Positions 31,999 to 43,006 are shown, counted from the first letter of the stretch. The stretch is DNA of 64,000 nt from Limnephilus marmoratus (GCA_917880885.1 OU862928.1:14093721-14157720), one strand, 5' to 3'. Notes: generated from the sequence alone by a model not told the origin. Made by a program: numbers and translations.

Positions 31999-32238
31999 TC
32001 AGTGGGCTTTGCGATGACGCTCGATTTTCTTGTTGTTATTTACAAGATTTGCTAGAGGGGCATTGTCTTCATCTGAACTTTCGTCAACACTTTCGGAAAT
32101 TATAACTGGTCTCCTGACTGGGACAGGCATCGAGAGAACATCGCTTTCGGAATCTAAATCTTCATCATCGCTAAGCACGCCATCACCCGGAATAGAATTA
32201 GTGAGAAGGTTTTTACCGTAAAAGCTTGCAGGGTTCAT
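31999..32238 (-). pseudogene. Acidic N-terminus resembling piggyBac transposases
   Basis: From ATG 32238 (MNPASFYGKN) the frame gives about 79 residues rich in Asp, Glu and Ser (LSDDEDLDSESDVL, SESVDESSDEDNAPL). Such an acidic, phosphorylatable leader is typical of piggyBac-family transposases, but the catalytic core (DDD) is not present: the frame ends where BEL/Pao sequence begins. It may instead be an unrelated acidic protein fragment. No TTAA-bounded ends could be matched to it. Confidence 0.35.
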
Positions 32239-32682
32239 TTTGTCAAACAAAAGCAAAAGCAAATGTTTAAATCGAAACCAAAAGAAATAAACAATGAAAA
32301 TACTTAATTTTAGCGATTACAAAAATCAAAATGATGATTTTTTTGAGTGCATGTGATTTCATAGTCTTACAAGTGATATAATGTACATTCGTATTTTAGT
32401 GCACACGAGACCAAACATGAAAGCGAGAAAAAACTAGTTGTAAAGAATAGAAAAGAGTTGAAAACCGGAAAAGTGATAAGATGAATATTATTATCGACTT
32501 CATGAAAATATTTTCTTTATTATAAAGTACTTACGTTTTTCATTGTTTTTATTTTTTCTAAAATAAGCCACTAACACTTTAATTCTGATTTTCCGCCCGC
32601 GTGCACCAAAGGGAGGTTATTTCGAAATATCACAAAACGTAAACGTAAATTAATATTTAATGGATAAATAGTTTGAATCGTT
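32239..32682. other. No feature seen
   Basis: AT-rich; possibly the 5' flank of the acidic fragment. No matching terminal inverted repeat found. Confidence 0.3.
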
Positions 32683-33006
32683 CTACATTATACTATATTT
32701 GGAAATAAAATAACAACAAAACTGTATTTCCATATATGAGCCCATATGCAGTTGAGGGTAAATAAAGTTTTCTAAGAGTTGGGTCATTGAAAGGGGAATA
32801 CCTATAAAGTTCATTTTATAAATGACACCTCTAAGCCAGTATTTGTCAAATGCTTTGCAGATGTCTAGGGAGATTACTGCCGTGTGTTGGGGGTAATAAA
32901 AACCGTTTGTTATTTCTTCGACCATCCGCAAGAATTGGTGGAGAGTGGAGTGGCCCGATCGAAGGCCGAACACCTGTATAGAGTTGACTTTATGAGAACA
33001 AGTCAT
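32683..33006 (-). pseudogene. Jockey-type reverse transcriptase fragment
   Basis: The frame holds FGLRSGHSTLHQFLRMVEEI and block A VISLDICKAFDKYW, ending before block B. It is a small internal piece of a reverse transcriptase joined head-on to the plus-strand fragment that follows. Confidence 0.75.
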
Positions 33007-33165
33007 TTTTTCGAGTCGGCTTTGTGTATATCACGAACGAGGGCAAAAAACGAGCAACCTGCATCTTGTTTTCCTCCTTCACATAATCCGGGCCTCTTCA
33101 AGACTTCCTATAGCCCCTACATTAACCCGCCTCACAATATCGTCCAATCGTGGGTGACATAGTTT
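32940..33165 (+). pseudogene. C-terminal fragment of a LINE related to the 8.2-9.9 kb element
   Basis: AEHLYRVDFMRTSHFFESALC, PASCFPPSHNPGLFKTSY and NPPHNIVQ line up with the end of the 8265-9905 enzyme (AQHLYTVD...RTGRFFDSFLC, PASVFPPSYNMGLF). The 3' UTR hairpin is not found after it. The window between block C and this region is missing. Confidence 0.65.
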
Positions 33166-33339
33166 TTCTTTCTTTACATTAAACAGACGACGATCTTGTG
33201 ATGACATATTACATGAAAAAAGTTGTTCATTTAGACGTGATTATGAGTTATGTACAGTAGAGTGTTCACAAAATCGCCGAGCATATAAATGAATTTCCCT
33301 TTTTAGTGTTTCATTCAATTATTCAATTAATGATTACAG

Positions 33340-33559
33340 CGATCCTGAGGAAGGTTGCGTTCTGCCCAAATATCCTGAAGGAGGGACATACGTCATACCT
33401 AGATATCCACAGCTCGGACCAGGTCAACCTGTACCACAATACAGTTATCTACGGTATTCCTGCAACATTGGTTATGACCTGTCCACGCCTGTATCCCCCG
33501 TGTGTGAAAAAAGCGCCTGGTTACCAGAACCATCAATGGTCACCTGTGACAGTGAGTAA
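33340..33559 (+). CDS. Host gene exon 3: Sushi (CCP) domain
   Basis: After acceptor 'aatgattacag' (AG 33338-33339) the exon completes a Ser codon in phase 2 and encodes one Sushi domain. The four cysteines (CVLPKYP, YSCNIGYDL, PVCEKSAW, VTCD) and the conserved Trp, Gly and Tyr are all present, with a GGTY motif after the first Cys. The GPGQPVP insert resembles the Sushi domain of insect modular serine proteases (HP14/ModSP type), which start the Toll/melanization cascade, but no LDLa or protease domain is seen in the window. The exon may end at A|GTGAGT (33551) and splice on in phase 1, or read through to TAA 33557-33559. The second option gives a 110-residue secreted protein. Confidence 0.75.
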
Positions 33560-33582
33560 ATTGAGTTATGTTATTCTTCAAA

Positions 33583-33588
33583 AATAAA
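33583..33588 (+). promoter_or_regulatory. AATAAA polyadenylation signal candidate
   Basis: Lies 24 bases after the in-frame TAA of the Sushi exon. It would fit a terminal exon, or intronic polyadenylation of a short secreted isoform. Such hexamers are frequent by chance in AT-rich DNA. Confidence 0.35.
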
Positions 33589-33730
33589 CCCGAGTCACAC
33601 TCACTACTAAGACATGCAAAGATCACACCATGGTCAGAACAAAGCGAACCGCTGAATCAATTGTATTTGAATCTTCTGTAACAGATTCAACCATCCTAGA
33701 AATACACAACTCAAAATCTCCTCCCCTTAA

Positions 33731-34327
33731 CCCTCCGCCCGTCGCGCCTTTTTTGTAACGCGAGGTGTCGCGTGGGGTCGCTTAGGACCCCAAAAATAAA
33801 TATGATTAAATTGTTGTTGTAGCATATATTTTATATGTTATTTTAACTGATTACAGTCAGGTGATAATGATTGCTTTGAAATAAAAAGAAATGTTAAAAA
33901 TTAGTTATTTATTTTCAATGCAAGAGCTTAAAAATCAACAAGGAACATTTTTTTGAAATTTTGAATCATATTTTTTAATAGAAAACTTTAAAAAAAAATC
34001 TAACCAATTTCCATCAAACTCATAACTATTTGAGGTTGATGTAGACTTAATATTATTACAACAAAAAAATCAACAAAATACAATAAAAAAAACATATAAA
34101 CTTGAATTTTCATGGTATTTTGTTGATTTTTTTAGCCTCACGCCGAAACACAAGTCTGTATCTCACATCGCACATGCGCAAACTAAATTTTCTCGGCGCT
34201 TGCGTCAAGTATAGTCCCTTTTAGGAAGCTACCTAAAGTAAGAAATCAGTGGGAACATTTAAAATGAACATAATTAGCATTTCTGTAAAACCTGGGCTTT
34301 TAAAGACCCCACGCGACGGGTCGAGGG
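33731..34327. mobile_element. piggyBac-type MITE with TTAA target site
   Basis: The element starts CCCTCCGCCCGTCGCG and ends, in reverse complement, CCCTCGACCCGTCGCG (14 of 16 match). TTAA flanks both ends (33727-33730 and 34328-34331). A subterminal 'gtcgcgtggggtc' occurs in both arms. 597 bp, AT-rich interior, no coding capacity. TTAA plus CCC termini is the hallmark of piggyBac; the mobilising transposase is not in the window as an intact gene. Confidence 0.85.
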
Positions 34328-34769
34328 TTAAGTCTGGTAAACCTTCTTATAACATTGTAAATATAGATAATCTGATAAATTCTGTCAGAGAAAAATGGGA
34401 GTCTACCCTGCTTTCTGAAATGTTAAAACAGCTTTTGAATGTTTTCTGCATCACTAACTGCCCACATTAATCACGCGTCCTTTCCCACCAAAACAGCCTC
34501 CAACAACAAAGAAAAGAAGCCAAAACCTTATATTACGAAAGGCCTTGTCTTCTGCATACGTAAAAGAGACAGACTCCATAAAGAAGCACTAAATAACCCA
34601 GACCCCCAATATATAAAGTATCGTAACATTTTAAATAACTTGATAATATACCTAATAATAACAAAAAAAAATTATTATAAAAAAAAATTATGATTCAGGA
34701 TATGACAGTAAAGTAATCTGGAACGTGGTCAGTGACATCTCAGAAAATATAAAAACCTCACTCAATATT

Positions 34770-35121
34770 TTTTTATTTTTTTATTTTTTTTTTATTTATC
34801 TATATTAAAATATATTTACAATGGTTTTATTTGTATGCCTGTCTCACTAGGGTATACCTGTGTCGAGACAGGCGTACAGGTATATAAATGAATATAGTAG
34901 TTACAAGGATATTTCAGGTAAAATACATATTATGAATAGAATTAAAACAGAAGGGTGATTGGAAGGGTGGTAAATCTTTTAAAGAGAGTTATTTTATAAA
35001 TGTTGGAGATGGAGTAATGAAATAAATTCTGCCTAATCTATTTATAGGTTAAATTTGACAGGATTCCATTATTTTCATTTATTTTATATGGGTTAGGTTG
35101 TATGTGAATAGTTATTTCTGT
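34770..35121 (-). repeat. 3' UTR and A-rich tail of the nested minus-strand LINE
   Basis: On the minus strand this follows the stop at 35122. It contains a short inverted repeat around 34838-34880 (cctgtctcactagggtatacctg / gacaggcgtacagg) and ends in a long A-rich tail (T-run on plus at 34770-34800). Confidence 0.65.
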
Positions 35122-37047
35122 CTATGTGTGATTTATTTTACAGATATTTGTGATAGTGTGGCGTCCAATACTTATAATCCATTTTTTAATATCTTGTTTG
35201 AATTTTGTAAAGGAGTCACTTTGTCTGATCGTAGTTGGTAGTGTATTGTAAAGTTTGCAAGCTATGTATTTAGAGTGTCTTTGCCCGAAGGTGGTTTTGA
35301 AAAAAGGAGTTTGGAGAAGTTCGTTGTTTTTGGCTCGGGTATTGTGTATTGTTTGTGTAGCTTTGTATGGTGTTTTGTTGTTTTTGTGTAAATTAAGTAA
35401 TATGGATCTTGAGTAGAGCTGTTTTATGTCCATAACGTTGAAGGAATTGAAGATAGTATCAGTGCTGGTAGTAAGCGGCATTTTAAGAATTATTTTTATG
35501 ATTAGTTTTTGTGCTTTCATGATGGGATCAAGGGCATTGGAATATGCATTACCCCAGGCTAGAATTCCGTATTCGATGTGAGATTGGCACAAAGAGTAAT
35601 ATACTGTTTTTAAGAGTTTTAGGTTAAGGAAATTGCGTGTTTGTTTGAAAAAGTATATAGATTTTCGGATTTTGTTTGTAGTGTTATGTATATGTTGCTT
35701 CCAATTCAGGTGTGTATCGAAGGTTACTCCTAAATATTTGATAATGTTTACTTGCTCTAGGCATGGGCAGTCACAGTTCCGGTTTAGAGATGAATTTTTA
35801 CATTTGTGTATTTTTAATGGCGGGGCTAGGTTTGACTTTGGGATATTGGTGAGACTAGACAGTAAGTATTTGGTTTTCTGTACATTTAGAGTTAAAATGT
35901 TCAAGTCAAGCCAATATTTTACCTGTTGAATTCCTTCCTCCGCTTTGGAATATGCGGTAAGCCAATCTTTTGCTTGGAAGAGTAGGACAGTGTCATCGGC
36001 GAAACTGACAATAGTTGCATCGATATCTAGGTTGCATAACTCGTTAATATATATTAGGAAGAGTGTTGGACCTATAACACTGCCTTGAGGGACCCCGTAA
36101 CTAATGGGCAAATTCTGGCTCTTTGTGGTACTGAGTTTAACGCATTGGGATCTGTCAGATAAGAAGCTGGAGAGGAGGCCTAATTCTTTGTTCCTAATAC
36201 CTATATTAAACATTTTGCGTTTTAATTTGCTGTGTGAGATTGTATCAAATGCTTTACATAGGTCGAGAAATACCGATAGACATTTCAAGCCCTTATCCAG
36301 GTGGCTAGAAATATGGTCAGTGACCGTGGCTATAGCATCATTGGTGCTTTTATGTTTTCTGAATCCAAATTGCCGCGGCGATATTAAGTTATTGGTTTCC
36401 AGATATTCCATGAGACTATTATTGACGATCTTTTCGAATACTTTTGAGAGGGAATTTAGCAACGTAATAGGACGATAATTACTTATATCAAGTTTGGAGC
36501 CAGTTTTAAAAATAGGGATAATGAGACCTTGTTTTAGAATGGTGGGAAATAGCCCTTGGCGGATGCTAATATTAAGTAGATGCGTTAATGGTTTAAGTAT
36601 ACCAGGGGCAATTTTTTTAAGAACATTGTTAGATATTTCATCAATGCCGGTTGATGAAGAGTTTTTGAGCGAGTTTATTACTATAGAAACTTCTTTCTCT
36701 GTAATCGTTTTAAGAACAAAGCGGGTTGGGAAATCATCATTGGTCGCGTGGTCACTTGGACCAAGCGTATCGTTATTTATTTGGATTTTTTTTGCTAGTT
36801 CCGGACCTATGTTTGTAAAGTACTGGTTTATGTGATTGACAATTGTGTTGGGGTTCGATGTAAAGTCTACAGTGATATCTTTGATATTGAGAGAGTTTAA
36901 GGTGTCGGTGGCTTTATTTGAATTGGTAGCTTCCTTGAGGACTTTCCATATTTTTTTAGGGTCATTGTTGCATTCGGAAATTTTTTTGTTGTAATATAGA
37001 TTTTTGGCTTTCCTAGTTTTAATGGTACCAGAGTTAGGTAATAAGTT
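35122..37047 (-). pseudogene. LINE reverse transcriptase, 5'-truncated but fully open
   Basis: The first Met of the open frame is at 36462, but the same frame is open to about 37047 and encodes genuine linker and RT sequence (NNDPKKIWKVLKEA, NQYFTNIGPELAKKI, SSSTGIDEISNNVL, IFKTGSKLDISNYRP). So the copy begins mid-ORF2, with no endonuclease. RT landmarks: FGFRKHKSTNDAI, block A VFLDLCKAFDTISH, block B YGVPQGSVIGP, block C FADDTVLLF, IKYLGVTFD, and C-terminal TTFGQRHSKYIACKL. About 640 codons without a stop indicate a recent insertion. Same clade as 10331-11860. It sits inside an older plus-strand LINE, right border at about 37055. Confidence 0.85.
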
Positions 37048-37544
37048 AATTTTTTAAAAAAAAAATTTTTTTCAATCACTAGTTTTAATGGGAAAAATAT
37101 CCAAGTCCACGAAGACCCAAAAACCTTAACCGATCACGCTAACCATTATTTTAGTAACATCGGCACGAACTTAGCCAATAAAATTCTTAAAGCCATAAAT
37201 AAAACCCAAAACCTTCTAACTTCATTGGTACGACAACGGAACTCTCTTCATCCCTCACTTATCCTAGCCCCATATCCACTAAAGAAATTTTTGACACAAT
37301 ACTTTCCATAAAAATAAATAATGCTGCAGGTATTGACAAAATTTACCAATAAAGGAATTCGACACGGTTTTCCACCCCATACTTCTAGAAAGACTATCTC
37401 AAATACCCATCCGGGATTCAACTTTTAACTCGTTCTCCTCTTACCTAACTGGTAGATCACAAACCGTGAAATTTAAAAACGTAGTCTTAAGTAACCCCTT
37501 TCCAATCCAATTCGGAATCCCCGAGAAGAATTAAATGTGATCAA

Positions 37545-38650
37545 TTATTCCGGTTGAAAATCACGTTTGTTACAATTTTCGGCATATTTTTCCTGGAGTT
37601 TATTGTTGTAGTAATAAGGCCTTCCCTGTTCTTCTTGCCACACACTTTCGACGATATTTCAGTCGCAACCTATACACAACGTTTTACAGATTGTGTAAGA
37701 CAGACGAACCTGTCAACCTGATGAAAATAGAGCTGATTTCTGAAGTTAGGTTAAGTTCTTCTAATTCTTCTTCCGTAACATCTTCCAAAGTGGGAGGATA
37801 CGCGATGGGCGTATCTTGCCAAAATATCATATCAAAGTAGGGTTGTGCATCAAAATTCTTGCTGGTTACATTTCAGTGGTAACTTTAAATGTTCGGTTTT
37901 CTGTCCGGATAACTCTCTGACTTTCAATAAATGCCTTATTCCAAGTTCTTTGATGGTAGGTGATTCATCGGTTATCATTGACAAGAGTAAATTTTCAGGA
38001 TGAGCGAAGTAAGCCTTTTGCTGTATCGCAGGATTAATAATTACTTTAATCATGCTAAAAACATACCTTGCATCTTTTTGCACGACCCATGTAGTTTTAT
38101 ATCAAACCACATAGGAACGTATGCCCTCATGATAAACGTGGCTAACATAATAATATTTTCTGATGGCGTTGCGCTTCCAATATATATAGTCGTGGGATTC
38201 GACTCGCTGTAGTAATCACTCCCAGGTTCTTCTGGCGATATCAGGATGACAACGTCCGCTAGAAACTACTTCGAAAATATCAAGCAAGTTTTTTTGATCT
38301 GAAGTATTTTTGATACTCAACATAAATTTGAAAAAAAATATTGTAACGGTAAATTATGGCAATTATGAAAAGTCGAACCTACGGGGCCGGAAAAACCACG
38401 AGGTCCAGTGGTTGTACTATCCGACTTCACAATTGAAAGGCGGAGAAGCAGGTCGTAGCAATGAAAAAAGCAGATCAGCAACTGTACCGATCCATTCAAG
38501 TGTTTCTTCATCGTTCAAATCACAGCACCAATTTTTCCTGTATTTAATTTTGTGCCATCACACCCAATTGCTTTTAAATGTTAGAGTGAAATGTTTTGAA
38601 GAGCAAAATGTTGGTTTGGTTATGTTTATGGCAGTGCCTGACCTAGGCAT
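37545..38650 (-). pseudogene. Remnant of an uncharacterised multicopy arthropod protein family
   Basis: Minus-strand fragments in several frames line up in order: AIGCDGTKLNTGKIGAVI, a QLLICFFHCYDLLLRL block, TTGPRGFSGPVGS, DIFEVVSSGRCHPDIARRT, SENIIMLATFIMRAYVPMWF, AYFAHPENLLLSMITDESP with KELGIRHLLKVREL, and NFDAQPYFDMIFWQD. From memory, proteins with this pattern occur in many copies in aphids, other arthropods and cnidarians, without assigned function; abundance suggests a link to mobile DNA. This copy has stops and frameshifts and is dead. I cannot name the family. Confidence 0.5.
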
Positions 38651-40832
38651 AACATGCGTCAAGAAATGAGATCCTGGTTCCAAGATTATCGATACGTGTT
38701 CTTCAAGTACTGTGCTTTTACAATATTTGTATATTTTTTATATTATCTAAGATTTTGTCATTTCGACCATCAAAAAATAATCCACTTACTTTATGCCCTA
38801 ACTCTGGTACCATTACTATTACTCTACTTCTGTTACTTTATTATTATTATCCTGCGTGATTATTTTGAAATCATTTCAAAGACGGCAGAAGCCATTGCTG
38901 CTCCAGCTCTATCCAATATACTGAACCTGTCACAGATCTTCGAGAGAACTGTAATAGACGTAGAATTATTTGATGTCGGAAAGGCGGTGTTAATAGTCTT
39001 ACGTAGCCGACTTGATTTTGCGCCAGGAAAATATGATTTTGATGTTAACGTGAAAGATTATGATAGACAATGATACAAAGTGTCTACAAATTCTAAAGCT
39101 TTTTCTTCTCACAGCTGTTCATTTAATTTGGTAAGATCTTTTCATTTTCTCTTCACAGGCTTTTCTAATTGTTTCGTAGTCGGTATATCAACACTACCGA
39201 TAAACATTTTTCTCTCACCTCTTTGGTCTTTTTTCTTTAAGGGAAACTTTCATTTATTGTCTATAATTTGCATTAATAAATTGCATTTACTGTCCTTACA
39301 TTTAAAATAACTAATAGCAAACAGTAGGGAGCTTGTGATTTTAAATGGAGAGACTCTTCTTCGGAAGGAAACCGTATTTCTTCTACATTTTTCTGACGTT
39401 ACAAAAAGTTTATATACTTATGTTGATATCCCTTAATAATGTTTGCAATTCTTTCTTCAAAATGGTTGGCAAAAGATTTTCCCTTATTTTCAAAATACTT
39501 TTAGGTGCCTACATAATAATATCACGAAACGGAGGGTCCTTGGTCGACCAAGGAACGGCCAATACGGCGCGCTGCACAAGCGAGGGCGGGTTTTTGGGGC
39601 CGCGGGCGGACATATTTTAGTGCCATATTACTACAAAAATAATAGATGGTAGTTATAGAAACCGAAGCTATAGACTTTATTTAACAAAGGCTGAAAATAT
39701 GCAAATATTTCGATATATTCTCAAACTTCAAAGAACCCCCGGAGCCTTAGGATAATTTTTGATTTTTTTTAAATTAAATTTTTTTGATGTTATAGATACA
39801 AAGACAACTTTTTATTACTAGCGCCAAAAGGAATTCAGAAGAAAAAAAATCGGCCCAAGCTACTGTGTACATCGTCTCATACATACTCTTTTATTATTCT
39901 AACTTTTGACATGGCCAAACTCAAGTATCTGATTAACTTGATCGTCTTCCTCGGGCGTCCCCGACTTCTTCTTCCATTCATATTTGCGTCATATATTCTT
40001 ATCACACCATTTTCTTCTTTCATTCGCTCTACGTGCCCAAACCATCTAAGGGTCCCTTTCTGAATATTTTACTTACATTATTTGCGTTACATTTTTCAAA
40101 CGATCATACATGGTTTTACCACAATTTAATGTACATCTGAAGTAATGGAATCTTTCAATTTTCATCCACTTCCCAAATTACCGAAATATGCGAGTTTTCG
40201 CACACAAGATAAAAATTATTACAATACATACAATAACAAAAATTAGCCAATATTTAAGTTTACTTTGCTTTATTAGTAAGCGATAAGCCAGTTTTTTGGA
40301 CCATATATTTTTTTATCTGCCCACGCCCTCACTGTGCCATCTCAACGACCCTTAATTTTCTCTGGGTCTTGTACCGCCCCCCTTGTGACATAAAATACTT
40401 ACTTATAATATATTCCCACCAAGGTTGGTCATCCATTAATGTATGGTGTATGGAGAATTTAAATATCAGACATAGCAAGCAAGCAATCAGGGTAGGTAAG
40501 CCAATAAAGAGAGTGTCATGTCAGTAACATTGAATAATTTATTATATATTAAAAAACCTGCCCTCGGGAACATACTATTATAAGCTATGAGACTCTAAAT
40601 GACTAAACAAATAAAGATTCATCAGGGGTGGCTGGTAACGAAGGATCGTTCCCAGCTGTAAATGATTATTAACTCTCGACACGTGTCAATACGAAACAAA
40701 TAAGTAATAAAGTTAAAAGATTAACTGATGGGCGCCTGTTAACGTATAAACGAAACATATTTTAATCTCAGTAATCTCTAAATATATTAATAGCACTATC
40801 TCGATCTGTTAAATAATAAATTCAAATCTCAC
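38651..40832. other. No gene recognised
   Basis: A 139-codon frame at 38654-39073 (plus) has no recognisable domain and alternates hydrophobic and random residues. The minus strand of 38654-39310 may be a further decayed part of the preceding family. A perfect 18-bp palindrome (tccttggtc/gaccaagga) lies at 39537-39554. The rest is AT-rich. Confidence 0.3.
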
Positions 40833-40984
40833 TTCTCGTAGTCCGATAATGTCGTCTTGAGTCCAGCCATATAACAGCCCGTCACACAACACCACCTGCT
40901 CGATCCGTGATAATTCCGTCAACTGAAGCGCCCGAACTTTCTCGAAGCAACTTGAAACATCTGTGGCCCCTTCGGTGTCCAATG
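40833..40984 (-). other. Possible isolated coding exon, unidentified
   Basis: On the minus strand an acceptor (gttgtcag) is followed by 152 bp that read, without a stop, through DVSSCFEKVRALQLTELSR and VVLCDGLLYGWTQDDIIGLRE, then a GTGAGA donor. Base composition is more balanced than the surroundings. No family recognised; it could be host exon, retroelement fragment or chance. Confidence 0.25.
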
Positions 40985-41879
40985 CTGACAACCGGACCAT
41001 GCGAAAATTGCGAATCGCTCACGACGCTAGCAGCAAATGTTACACCCTGACAGTCTAAAACTTCCACATGGGGGCGTTATCGAGAAACTATGATACACGC
41101 ATTTCAAATAGGTATAGAATCTTTTTTTTTTCTATTGAAAAATATTTTTGTACCTACGTACTTAATCGATTGTGTATTATTATATGCGAGCCTGAGGTGT
41201 GTAAATAACCCCAGACACTCTGGGCTTAATACCCAAAGATATGATTATGAAAATCTACTTGCGCGGATAATGTATCCTTAAAGAATAGCAATCAGACAAA
41301 ATCTCTAGGGAAAAAACAGATTCACCAACCTTGAATGCAGTTTTTTTTTGTAGCTGGGGAGGCCTCCGTAAATTTGTCCACTTAAATTCCAAATCAGTAA
41401 TTCTTTTGCGACTTTTAAATATGTACAAGTAGTTAGTTGTCAACCATACACAACTAGTTAGTTTTCACAATGAAAAAATAAACAGTAAAATTTTCCAAAA
41501 CAACAGATGACAGTTATTCACTTGTTCGGATACTATTTTCAAAACAATCCATTTCCGGTGTCTCTGTTAAATCGAAAGAGTGCCTAACTACCATTCTTTT
41601 GATATAAATATGTTAAATTAAATTTTTTAACAAACAACATGAACATATTATAATGCCTAACCAGATTGTCTGATTTCATTTTAAACTTATCAGTTCCATT
41701 TGTGAGAATCAAAGTCCCTTGAACCAAGTTGAACCTTACTAATTTTACGCAATACGCAGTAATATTTCACATGTATATAGTATGTCTAACCACTAAGTGA
41801 AAGTGTCATTAAGATATTGATTAATTTCGAAATATGTATAAAATTAGCGAGTTCCCGACATGTTTTGCTATGTTACTTA

Positions 41880-42115
41880 ATAGGAAAAATTGTTTCTCCC
41901 TGCGTGTCCTTTCGCATTCGTCCCGTTCCCCATTCGCCTCCATTTCCTCTCCCGCGTCCCCTTTCCCTCACGCGTTCCCACTCCGCCCTCTCCGCCTTCC
42001 CTTTCCCCACTCCCGCATTCCATACATTCAGTCCCAGTACATTCAGTTTACAAACAGCTCGCGTGTCACCTATTGCAATTTTTTTAGACAAATTTCATAA
42101 TGCCAGAGCTCTTCA
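41880..42115 (+). repeat. Pyrimidine-rich dispersed repeat
   Basis: A C/T-rich stretch followed by 'aaacagctcgcgtgtcacctattgcaa', matching 'aaacagctcacgtgccacctattaaaa' of the 12182-12773 repeat. Open frames here are by-products of the skewed composition. Confidence 0.55.
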
Positions 42116-42330
42116 GTATACAGTACAGAAACCATCACGGGCATGCGCACATCCAATCCCCAAATTTTAATATACACGACAAATTTGTGTTCCATGTAAA
42201 TGAGTCACTTTTTGTAATATAAATTCACACCAATCAAAATAGTCTTTTAATTGTTTTTACTTTTTAATTTATATTTCAACTTATTGTTACTATAAGTACA
42301 TGATTTTTTTTTGTTCATCATTTACTGGCA

Positions 42331-43006
42331 ATTAAAAGGCAACTTGCAACGCATTTGGAGTCGCTAACGAAAGATTTGGAGTCGCTAACGAAATCAACAG
42401 AATTCCTTTCAAACAAGTACGACGAATTAATAACACTCCACTCTAATATGGGGAAAAAACTTAAAGAAAATGAAAATAAACTAAATGAAGTGATTAAAAA
42501 AAATAACGATCTTGAAAAATGGAACCGAACACTAGAATATCGAATTCAAGAAATGGAACAAAACGAAAAAAATTCCAATGTAGAAGTGTTTGGTCTTGAA
42601 ATGATGCAAGATGAAAATATAGGAAAAACCGTTCAGAAAATTGCTGAAAAACTGAACACCGATAGTAAAAATATAGAAAAGGTGTGGAGACTTCCCAAAA
42701 GAACGGACTCCAAGCCGGCCAACGTTATTATTAAGTTCACGCACCAAACATTCCGAGACGAATGGATACAAAAAAAGAAAACCCTACTCACAAACAATGA
42801 TATATACAATAATGGAAATAACAACCGAATATACATTAACGAAAATCTTACCAAAGAAAAAAAGAACTCCTTTACAACACAAAACAATTATTGAAAACTA
42901 AATTTAAATTCATATGGGTTTAAAATGGCAAAATATTAATTAGAAGTGAGGGTGAAGGAAAAATAATACACAATGAAAATGAGAGTGACATAGACAAATA
43001 CATCTA
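42331..43006 (+). pseudogene. LINE ORF1, 5'-truncated and frame-shifted
   Basis: The frame enters from about 42331 without ATG and has a 21-bp tandem duplication (TTGGAGTCGCTAACGAAAGA-type, 42355-42396). It continues with a Lys/Glu/Asn-rich coiled-coil-like segment, then an RRM-like core (NSNVEVFGLEMMQ, SKNIEKVWRLP, NVIIKFTHQTFRDEW). At about 42885 the frame shifts; the conserved ending (LLKTKFKFIWV, NGKILIRSEGEKIIH) is in the next frame with one stop (TAA near 42940). It precedes ORF2 by about 300 bp and belongs to the same element. Confidence 0.7.

Larger units (their letters stand above)
33595..37535 (+). pseudogene. Decayed LINE, interrupted by a MITE and by another LINE
   Basis: Three exons' worth of remnant belong together: 33600-33730, 34328-34770 and 37075-37535. 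The first two join across the MITE in the same frame (SKSPPL then KSGKPSYNIVNID), followed by the linker region (ITKGLVFCIRKRDRLHKEAL, frame-shifted near 34440). The third resumes with NHYFSNIGTNLANKI, then NNAAGIDKI and, after an internal deletion, KEFDTVFHPILLERL with SSYLTGRSQTVKF and IQFGIPE. Several stops and shifts, no catalytic YADD block. Oldest of the nested elements here. Confidence 0.7.

Noticed and set aside
38654..39073. 139-codon plus-strand frame with a hydrophobic N-terminal part
   Set aside because: No domain recognised; it lies antisense to or beside the decayed multicopy family, and hydrophobic runs are common in T-rich DNA.
39537..39554. Perfect 18-bp palindrome as a possible operator or terminator
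   Set aside because: No gene context to give it a role; one such palindrome in 64 kb is not compelling.
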